A DNA stretch of 13,075 nt from Pinguiococcus pyrenoidosus (Eukaryota; Sar; Pinguiophyceae; Pinguiochrysidales; Pinguiochrysidaceae). The notes under the pieces are model-generated. The model searched no databases, had not been told where the DNA came from, and was given only the letters and a program-made list of their open reading frames with translations. Of this stretch, positions 1 to 8,100 are shown one piece after another. The stretch's first letter is position 1. Every line of letters begins with the position of its first letter. Position numbers and translations under genes: made by a program. The stretch spans positions 1 to 13,075 of the forward strand of contig JAAMXY010001571.1 in assembly GCA_019677205.1 (NCBI GenBank). Reading direction: 5' to 3'.

Positions 1-933
1 GTCAGCGGCCCCCGATACCACCGCCACGGAGCCGGCGGGGGGCATCGGGTGGACTTCATGGGCAGCCCAATGGATAGACAGCGACATAGCGGCCATTTCC
101 CGCGCGAGGAGGCGCACGCGGCGCCCTCCTTGCGGCGATACTCGTCCCCTACCGTCTACGTCGGGGGCCACGTGCACGGGGTGACGCACGCAGGGCCATC
201 GGTGGTCGCCTCCCTCGCGGCGGGCCCGCCGACGGGATCGAACACATACTTTCTTCACGCAGCTCAGGCCAGCCCCGACTCCAGGGCGTTTGGCATGCCC
301 TCCCCTGCTCGAGCTGCTCCGCTGCACACGCGCCCGCAGGATGGACCGCCGATTCTCTCGGAGCCGCACCTCCCCCTAAGCGACGTCCAGGCCGTGCAGA
401 GCGCCATTTCCCGAGAGAAGCAGCGCATTCAAGGAGCCAGGAACCGGATGAGGCAGCTTTCACCAGACCAGAGAAGCATTGCTGTTGATGCTGCGAGCGA
501 TGTGCTCAAGTCGATGTCTGCCGGGCTGAACAACCTAGAGAGACAGCTCAACCGAGCATTGCAAGTGGCAATGGAACGATCGAAGACTGGAACAGTCGAG
601 TCGAGCTTTCCTGTACACATGTCCGAAAGCATGGTAGACGGCTGCTTGCGCGTGCTGCAGATCCATCGCGAAAATGCCGGAGACAAGGCATTCCTTGGAG
701 CCGAAGGCGGGGAGGTCGGCGAGCGCTCGGCACCGCGGCACTCTGAAATGCAGCGTGGTGTCGGCGGCCTAGAAAGTGGCAGTGGAAGCGACCTGGTGTC
801 GCTCCCCGAGAATTCGCCCGAGTTCGAAGGACCGGACCCCGCCGAGGACTTGACGGAGCTCTTCCACAAGGCCATGGAAGAGCTCGGCCCCGGAAGCAAG
901 CAAACGCTTCCGCACGCTCCGACGCACTCTTGA
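1..933 (+). CDS. Unrecognised protein, probably partial at the left edge
   Basis: I do not recognise this protein. The frame is open from the first base of the window to a TGA ending at 933, so an upstream exon or start may lie outside. The first ATG inside is at 58 and would give 291 residues; another ATG follows at 70. The first 100 residues or so are rich in Pro, Ser, His and Ala and look disordered. Residues about 105-175 (counted from the ATG at 58) are charged and heptad-like, and probably helical or coiled coil. The C-terminal third is acidic with Gly/Ser stretches, ending in a short amphipathic acidic helix. No catalytic motif is visible. The next gene, on the minus strand, converges with it after about 300 bases. 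Length, frame openness and composition support real coding, but exon limits are uncertain. Confidence 0.5.
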   Translation, partial: VSGPRYHRHGAGGGHRVDFMGSPMDRQRHSGHFPREEAHAAPSLRRYSSPTVYVGGHVHGVTHAGPSVVASLAAGPPTGSNTYFLHAAQASPDSRAFGMPSPARAAPLHTRPQDGPPILSEPHLPLSDVQAVQSAISREKQRIQGARNRMRQLSPDQRSIAVDAASDVLKSMSAGLNNLERQLNRALQVAMERSKTGTVESSFPVHMSESMVDGCLRVLQIHRENAGDKAFLGAEGGEVGERSAPRHSEMQRGVGGLESGSGSDLVSLPENSPEFEGPDPAEDLTELFHKAMEELGPGSKQTLPHAPTHS

Positions 934-1240
934 AAGAGGGCACATCTTTGACTGCATCGGCCCCCCAGGAAAGGACGGGAGGCGCCACCATCCTGCCGGA
1001 AGAGCTCGAACCGCAAGCTTGTCGCTGTTTTTTTCATCCCGCGAGGACGGCACCTTGAGGGCATCCTGTTTAAAGACATCGCGACGCGCCGGGTAGGATA
1101 TTTCATGTTTACTCCAGGTGGCGCACCAAAGCGCCTGAGATTCACACAGGTACTCGTTTCTCGAGTTTCAAGGAGATTCGCGTTTGAGACGGATCACGAG
1201 TTTGACGAACTGAGCGAAATTTGTTTCTACGGCGGTTTTC
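934..1240. other. Convergent intergenic spacer, no gene seen
   Basis: This stretch lies between the 3' end of the left-edge gene (plus) and the 3' end of the oxygenase gene (minus), so it should hold the two 3' untranslated regions. It contains a run of seven T at about 1026-1032 and a 5-bp-arm inverted repeat at 1120-1135. I see no clear poly(A) signal and no convincing coding sequence. A small plus-strand frame starting at 1105 overlaps the end of the oxygenase gene and looks like chance. Confidence 0.5.
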
Positions 1241-2818
1241 TCAGACTCCTTTCTTGCTTTCGTTGCCTTTGGTGGCTCTTGCCGCTAGGGCAACGATCAG
1301 CATCAAGCCGATGAAGACGATCCAGCCACTCTGATTCTCTGACAGTTGGATGGCCTTCGGCGTGTCGGGCTCCGAGTAGGACAAGACCCGCTTCGGATTG
1401 CCGCGAAGGTCGGGATCCTCGGAAGCTTCGTGCATCCGGAACTTGCCGTTCTCCCACTTCTCTTGTATGACCCGCTGCCGTTCCTGCGCTCCTGCCACGC
1501 TCTTCTTGCGCTGCGCCTCGGCAGGTGCGCTCGGTTGTGGACCCTTCCCCAGCGGAATGGCCTCCGAGCACCAGTTGGCATACTCCCCGTCGCAAGGCTC
1601 CACGAAGCCAGTCCCCACCAGTCGAAGCTCCGGAAGGCCGAGCTCAGCATGGTCTTGCACGTCGCGCCACGACTCGGGTATTGCGAAGATGGCATCCTCG
1701 GTGCTAAGGGGCCAGTCCTTCGGCATGTAGTGGGTGAAGACGCTGGTGTACCAGGATCCTTTGAAGACGCGCGGTCTGCCATGCATGCACTTCGCCGACT
1801 CGTAGAACAGCAATTCCCCCGGCTCCAGGGTCACTTCGTACAGGTTTCCGTCAAAGCCTTCGATCAACAGCGGCCAAGGCTCGCTGTCCGCGCTGTGGTC
1901 GAGATGAAAGATGCTGCTCACGACGTGATCCTGCACCTTGTCGACATGCATGAGCAGCTGCGACTCGTTGTGGTAATAGCGGAAGCCATAGCTGCGGAAG
2001 CCAAGGAAACTCGTGAGAAAATCGATGCATGTTGTCCGCGAGGAGGTGGTGCCTCCACTCCACCATGAGCAATGCGACAGCGATGAAGATGATGGGGATC
2101 ATGAGGATGATCGTGAGGACGACGCGTCTACCTGATGACTTTCTTGAGCTCCTCCTTTGCCCAGTCCTCGTGCATGCCTTTCAGCTCCTACAGCATGCGG
2201 TTTGGCAAGAAGGGGCCAACAAAAGCAACTTAGCACGACATGCCCAGTATGCATGGCAGACGCCGTTCAACGCACCTCCAGTATCCTGTTTGTCAGGGCG
2301 TGATTCCTCGCGAAGGTAGGCCGATTGCCCCCCTTGATGACCCCGATCAGCTTCTTCGGATGCTCCTCTGCCGGCGGAAGAGGCACGTCCATGGAGTAGT
2401 ACTGGGCCGTTTCCTCGTCGCGAAGCTCCGGGATCTGCTGCGACGCCCCGCCACCGCCTCGGTTGCCAATGGACTTGGCGACGAACCGAAGCACCTCCTG
2501 GTACAGCTCCTTGGGCGCTCTGGTCTTCTCGAAGCCCAGTCTTGTGAAGTTGCGGGTGAGCAGTCCGCTGTACATCAGCGCGATATAGCCGTCCCACTTC
2601 TCCTGCGTGTTGGGATTGGCTTCCAGTTGCCGCGCGCGCCGCTCCATCAGCGCCTGCCAGCCAGCCGTCGAAGGCTGCCAGGCCGCCGGCCACGTGTGGC
2701 CGCGCCGCCGATACTCTTCCATGCGCCCATCTTCCGTCAGTCGACACCGCACGAACGCGCCAGCACTCAGCAGCACAGCGACGGCCAGAAACTGCGGAAT
2801 CGAGGAAGATCTGCGCAT
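1241..2818 (-). CDS. Prolyl 4-hydroxylase-like 2OG-Fe(II) oxygenase, membrane-anchored, three exons
   Basis: Exons are 2818-2276, 2187-2132 and 1991-1241. The GT-AG introns are 2275-2188 (phase 0) and 2131-1992 (phase 2). Joining them gives 449 residues and rebuilds a continuous 2-oxoglutarate/Fe(II) dioxygenase domain. The start is the ATG at 2818 (A at -3); the frame is open to 2833, but that codon is GTG. Residues 1-25 form a signal peptide or anchor. The catalytic half begins YGFRYYHNES, then HVD (H215, D217) as the first two iron ligands, and ends with the distal histidine in CMHGRP (H270). Family knowledge: these enzymes hydroxylate prolines or other side chains using Fe(II), O2 and 2-oxoglutarate, often in the secretory pathway. 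Oddities: a second hydrophobic helix near the C terminus (about 422-437), and no Lys at the usual spacing of about ten residues after the distal His; K277 sits only seven after. The substrate is unknown. The gene is divergent from the SET gene. Confidence 0.88.
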
Positions 2819-3157
2819 GCTCGTCCCCTCCACGCGAAGAACTCAAGAGCGTTCTGCGGAATGGAGGGGCTTGGAAGCACTTTTGGCCACCGAAAGATTG
2901 GTGCTCCGCTTCCGAGGCGCTTTGCGGTGCACGAGAATGCTCCGTGGTCCGGCGGCGCGCGCTGTGTATAGAGAGTATCGCGCGACAACTGCGGAACAGA
3001 ACACAAACCTGCTCAGAACTCTCACCTTTACGGTGCACATAAATTTATTTTTACAGTTTTCTTTCAGATTCTCTTATACAAACTTCAAATGTTTTATAAA
3101 GAGAGCCCACCGGCCCGCGAAAGAGAGAGGCGCTCAAAGATCCAACGCCACGAAACT
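2819..3157. promoter_or_regulatory. Divergent promoter region between oxygenase and SET genes
   Basis: These 339 bases separate the two divergent starts (ATG at 2818 minus, ATG at 3158 plus). The middle, 3038-3100, is about four-fifths A+T by my count, in sharp contrast to the GC-rich surroundings. It contains T-runs ending in TTTCAG (AG at 3066-3067) and a TATAAA at 3095-3100. The rest is GC-rich. Several frames run through it, but they shadow each other and match nothing I recognise. A shared promoter is inferred from position and composition, not shown. Confidence 0.55.
3095..3100 (+). promoter_or_regulatory. TATA-like hexamer upstream of the SET gene
   Basis: TATAAA lies 63 bases upstream of the ATG at 3158, at the right edge of the A+T-rich island. 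Position and orientation suit a core promoter element for the plus-strand gene. If it is one, the ATG at 3089 in the same frame lies upstream of transcription start, which favours 3158 as the start codon. In such an A+T-rich tract the match could also be chance. Confidence 0.3.
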
Positions 3158-4833
3158 ATGCCAAGTGAAGCGCTCCGTTGGCTGTTTTGCACTTCGCTGC
3201 CCTTCGTGTGCTCCCTGAGGTCTCCGAGCATCCGGCAGGACGTGCTGGCCTTCGAGGCGTGGTTCGCAGAGCGAGGCGGGGATGTGGGCGCCGTGCGACT
3301 CCACAACTTCCAGGGCTTTGGGCTGGGATTGCAGGCCACACGGCGCATCGACACGCCGACGATCGTCACCTCTGTGCCGCGCTCTCTCTGTCTCACCGTG
3401 GAATGGGCGCGGCGCCACAGAGCCTGCGCAGACGTGCCGGAAGCTCTCGCGGACGGCCTTGGCGACTCGATCGTGGCGGTAGGATGGGCTGCTGCTGAGG
3501 CTGTGGGTGCTTTGGAGTCACTGGCTGACGTGCCTTGAAGGCGGCGCTAGCGCACGAGCTTGAGCTTGCGAACAGCGAGCTGCGACCTTGGCTGCGACTG
3601 CTGCCGGAGCCTTCGGAGCTGCCACTTTGCTGGCGGCGGCCGGTCCTCGACGTTGTGCTGGGCCATCTGGCGGTCGGGAGACGCTTACGGCGCTTGCGCA
3701 AGGAGCTGGCGGCAGAGTACGAAGCTCTCCGAGGCCATGTGAAGAAGCCCTTCGGCGAGATGGCGTATCTGCACGCCTCTGCGTACTTGCTCAGCAGGGC
3801 GTATCTCCTTGAAGGCAGCTTGGTCCTCGTGCCCTTGGTCGACATGGCGAATCACTGCGACCAGTTGAAGTTTGCGGTCGAGCCCAGCAGCGGCGTGTTC
3901 ACTCCGAGGGGGAACGTCGACCTCGTTGCGGCCAGATCTTACGAAAAGGGCGAGCAGGTGTTCTCGTCCTACGGACCGGTAGGGCACAGGAATCGTGGGT
4001 GACGGCTGCGAGAGACTGACATGCTAACAGCATTGGCCGTGGCGCGCCCAACGCAGCACTGCGATGCGGACCTCTTCCAAAGCTTCGGATTCACCAGGGA
4101 CGTGGCGGAGAATTATGGAGCGCCGATCTGCGAGGTCTCTGTGCGCGGTCCCGGGCCCGGAAGGGCGGCAGTCTCGCAGGCGGTGAGCAGCCTTTGGCAG
4201 GCAGCAGCCTTCCGAGGCCTTTTTGCGGACAAGGACGCAGCATTTGAAGTCAGCATGGAGACCAGCTCCGAGCTGCCTGGTGTCGCCATCCCAAAGCATG
4301 AGGAGGAGTCCTACGAACCGGTGGTGAATCAGAGAAGCCTAGGATTGGGCAGCCCTCCCCTGCCGACCGCCGCAGATCTCGTCGTGTTCTTGTTTCTGAA
4401 GTGGACGAGTCAGGCGCAGCTGGAAAGTATTTCCTCAGAGTGCAGTGCACGCGCATCTGCCTCGGCAAGCAAAGGCTTTGGGAAGCCAGACGACCGGTCG
4501 CTGTCAGAAGCGTTGTGGCGTGAAGTGCAGTTGGAGATCATCAACTTGAGCGCGGCTTCGGAGATGCACCGGGCCACGATCGAGGCAATGGCGAAAGATC
4601 TGGAAGATGCGGTGCTGCACCGGATAGAAGAGATGGAGATACAGCAGCAGGCGGCCCTCGGCGCCCTAGGTGGTCGAGCGCCAATGGAAGCCGGGCGCCA
4701 CAGGCAAGGCGCAGACTCGGCCAGGACGAACGTCGGTCGCGTCTTCCAGGAGGAAGTAAACCAGCTGCGACTCGTTCAATCCTGGGCGCAGTCTTGGCCA
4801 CGGCTGGGGTTTCGCGTCCAGCTCCCCTTTTGA
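3158..4833 (+). CDS. SET-domain protein lysine methyltransferase, Rubisco LSMT/SETD class, three exons
   Basis: Exons are 3158-3478, 3541-3978 and 4057-4833, with GT-AG introns of 62 and 78 bases, both phase 0; the product is about 511 residues. After splicing the split SET domain reads in order: an N-terminal SET segment around residues 50-83 (QGFGLGLQATRRI to SLCLT), a helical insert, SRAYLL (S192, R193), LVPLVDMANH (N211, H212 of the NH motif), and GEQVFSSYGP with the likely catalytic Tyr251, followed by DADLFQSFGF. The remaining 240 residues correspond to the helical substrate-binding region of this class. Family knowledge: such enzymes use S-adenosylmethionine to methylate non-histone proteins such as Rubisco, ribosomal proteins or actin. 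The substrate here cannot be read from sequence. The first 20 residues are hydrophobic and could be a targeting sequence. The start at 3158 is preferred over 3089 because of the TATA-like site between them. The 3' part of exon 3 is less certain and could hide a small intron. Confidence 0.86.
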
Positions 4834-5105
4834 GAAAAAGCCCCTACCAGGAGTACGTTTGCGACGGGCACTTGGAGGGCCCCCGTGCACGGGGTCTGTG
4901 TTTTGTGGTTCGGAGTTTTGTGTTGTGTGTTTGCACACGCAGGACTGCTACGTGTGAATCAGATACACACGTCGGGTATACTTGCTGAACTACCATGTTG
5001 ATTCTCCCTCATTTTTTCTGGGCGCCGCAACTCTCCTACACACGTAAGCACTGGGCAGCGGCGCTGCGTGCACACACCGGCGGCCCACGTGGGACTCCGA
5101 TCGTC
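4834..5105. other. Convergent spacer with two small hairpins
   Basis: This spacer lies between the stops of the SET gene (plus) and the dual-kinase gene (minus). The plus strand is G/T-rich around 4898-4933. There are two inverted repeats: GTGTG/CACAC around a 4-base loop (4925-4938), and ACGTGTG/CACACGT around a 9-base loop (4950-4972). They may belong to 3' untranslated regions or mark transcript ends. No coding sequence is convincing here. Confidence 0.35.
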
Positions 5106-8100
5106 CTAGGCGTACCTATCGCGCAAGCGGTGCGACTCGGAGTGTTTCCTTTGCATCTCTTCCAACACCTCCACAACTTCAGAAAAGTTGGGTCGGTCGT
5201 CTTTGTTGTGAGCCCAGCATCGTGTGATGAGGTCTGCGTATGCCGCCGGCGCGCCAGCCGGGATGGGCAGCCTCTCTCGCCTCGCCACCACAGCCGCCAC
5301 GATCTGCACCGGCGTCATTCCTTCGTACGGGATCGCCCGTCCGTACGTTTCCCATAGGATGATGCCGAACGAGTAGATATCTGCTCTCTCGTCGTACTTC
5401 TCGTTGTTGATAACCTCGGGGGCCATCCAGTGATACGTGCCTGTCTGCCCGGTCATGTTCCCGGCGACGCTGTCTGCTTTGAACCTACTCAAGCCGAAGT
5501 CGGTCACCTTCGTTGTCCAATTCTCGTCAATCAAGATGTTGAGGCTCTTAAGGTCCCGATGCAGTATCATGGGCGTCTGCGCATGCAGATACTCCATCCC
5601 CTTCGCCGTGTCCGCTACGATGGCCAGCTTTCTAGCCCACGGGAGCGCAACCCGTTCGTTGTGCAGCAGCACCATCAGGTTTCCGCGCGAGCAGAACTCG
5701 GTCACAACTCCCAGCGGATCCGTCGTGGTTCCAAGGAAGCGCACGATGTTTGGGTGATCCAGTCGGCGCAGCAAGTCAACTTCCGTCTCGAAGTCCCTCA
5801 GGGTTTTCACCTGCATTTGCTGGCCGTTGTCCGTCCCCAGCTTCTTGAACGCAACAATGCTGTTCCTAACTTCCCCGTTCGCTTGCTCTAGCGGCATCAC
5901 CGCCTTGTACACGGTCGCGAAGGCTCCTGTTCCCAGGATATCGAGAACGCGTATCTTGGTGAAGTCCATGTTGGCTTTCAGCGCCTCGAAGGAAGCGACG
6001 CAGTGCTCGAGCGCCTTCTCGACATCCTTCGACATGTGGCCCCTCCAAGCCTGCCTCGCCGCTCCCCAGATTTGCGCCAGCTTCTCTTGCTCAGCTGGAT
6101 CCATCGCCTCGACCCAAGCGTGCATGGTATCTGCGTCCGTCTTCTCGTCGGGAGGGTAGCTCGTCGCAAACTGGTTCTGACTCTCCGGCCCCTCCGTGCC
6201 GTGCCATTCATCTTGCAGGTCAACCGAAAAGTTCGTATCAAACGGATTCGACTCCCTCCTAGGCTGCAGACTCGACGTCACCGAGCCTTGGACGGCCAGG
6301 TCGAGACCAGCTTGCTGGCCGTAGGCTTCCGCCGGCGAAATATCGCTGCTCAGTGGCGCTTCGGAATCGACGAGCGACTCCGCTCCCTTGAAGCCGTCCA
6401 CCTTGGTGCTGCTGGCAGCGCCTCCGTCGGCTGCAACGCTGTTCGGTGTGAAGAGATCCAGCGGATTTCCCCCGCTTGGCGCCCGCGCGTGGCTGGTACT
6501 TTCCAGCGTTTTGATCGGGTGGCCTAGCGATTGCGCAGCAAGGGCACGTGAGTCGTGGGAGAGTCGTGGAAGCGCTCGACTGATAAAAGAGACGGAAAGA
6601 CACGCATTGCGCGCACGTACCAGATCGCGTCGTGCTGGCAGGACCATCAAAGGTGCCAGGCGGAAGCATCGTCCACTCCGGGGTATCAGATGGCACCGGT
6701 GCAAGAATGTCTGAGAAAAGATCGATAGGACCCCGGGAGTCAGGCTGGGACGGGATCTGCTCTCCCTTCGAGTTCCGCGAGGTTCTCCGGCGGGCGTCAA
6801 AGAAGGTGTCGTGGGTGGTGAAATCCGCCAGCAGATCAATGGGCTTGGGGCTCATTTGGCTGGTCTCCGCGGCTTTGCCCAGAGACGGTCGGAAGAGGTC
6901 CTCCGAGGCCACCGTATCGTCGTCCTCTCCAGCTTGGGGCGGAATCGAGCTGTTGTTGCTGCTCGACTCGCCATGGGCCGGCATCGGCGTGCCAAAGGCA
7001 GAGCTGAAGTCCGCGAAGTTCTCCACCCCTCTCACAATCTGCGGGCCCTCGTCCTCGTCATCTTCGTCTTCCTCCTCGAGCGCAACCTTGGCGCCGTCTC
7101 CCAAGCCACCAAGGCCACTCGAGACAAGCTTCTTCGTCAGCTCTTTCCTGGAGACCCGACTGTTCGCTCTGGGAGCTGCAGAAGCGTCCCGCGGCTTGAA
7201 GCTGACCGTGCTGCCGCGAGCGAGGAAGATGTCCTTCGCTTGCGGAGCTAGGGGGATACATATACTACCGACGCTGTCGTACTGATTGAGGCTCTGCTGC
7301 GCCGCGGCCTGTGCCTGACCCGGTTCTTTGGCGCTCTGGTACGGAAAGGGCGTATCGACAGGAACTCGGTACCGCTCCAGAGAGGCCTCGTCGTCGAGAG
7401 GGGGTTGCTCCAGCAGCACAGGACTCCGCCCAAAGATGCGGACCTGAGGATGCTGCTCAATCTTCTGGTACAGCTGCCGCAGCGTTGGCCACTGCTTGCG
7501 GAACTTCTGGACGAGCTCTTCGTAGCGGTCGTCCTTTCTGCCCAGGAGGATCTCCACGGACAGCAAGTTGTGGACGCTAGTAAGGAGAGTGAAGCTCTCC
7601 TCCACCAGCGGCAGGAGCGACGCCCCTGCGGTTTCCGCCACCGCCTCGTCGTTTTCGCCGCTGGTGCGAGCTGCAGCCTCAATGCAGTCCATCAGGAGCT
7701 CCTGCAGCTCCAGCATCACCGCGAGCACCGTCCTGGCGTGGACCTGGGACAGCACCGGGACCGCGCGGACGCTGCCCGGCGCAGTATCCGTGAAATGCGA
7801 ACTAAAGTCGGGATTCTCATCGTGGAAGTTGAGCTTGCGCACCAAGATGCCAGCGAGCTTCGCGATCAGCACGTGAAGCGGCCGGCCGTTCTCGTTGATC
7901 TTTACGCGCTGCGGGGACGGGAACCCCGGCACTTGGTTGTAGTGGGACAGGCTCGACGGACCCAGTCCGAGCTGCGCTTCAAGTCGCCGGGCGGCTGCAT
8001 CCTGCGCCGCCTTCGCAGGAAGTTGGACCTGATTCGCTTTGTTCCGATTCAAGTCGATGGTCTGCATGTCGGCCATGGACACCGGTCCTCGCTGGTCCTC

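Noticed and set aside
429-1145. A 238-residue minus-strand frame opposite the left-edge gene
   Set aside because: It shows typical Arg/Ser-rich antisense composition and no motifs, and the plus-strand frame is longer and open to the window edge.
1346-2068. A 240-residue plus-strand frame
   Set aside because: It is antisense to the oxygenase exon that carries the HVD and HGRP motifs.
1851-2102. A minus-strand ORF starting MIPIIFIAVALLM, looking like a signal peptide
   Set aside because: It lies in the second oxygenase intron and then runs out of frame over exon 3. The splice 2132/1991 restores the family sequence, so the hydrophobic start is probably chance.
2181-3038. A 285-residue minus-strand frame over the oxygenase first exon
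   Set aside because: It is in a different frame from the exon that splices into the oxygenase domain. It is Arg/Ser/Ala-rich with no domain and runs through the divergent promoter.
4994-5357. A plus-strand frame beginning in the convergent spacer
   Set aside because: It runs antisense into the C-terminal lobe of the TKL kinase and has no recognisable content.
5106-6839. The TKL kinase as an independent gene starting at 6839
   Set aside because: The first 105 residues of that frame overlap the NAK-ANTH exon in another frame, and then the intron, and have no protein character. The phase-matched intron joins the kinase to the upstream exon instead.
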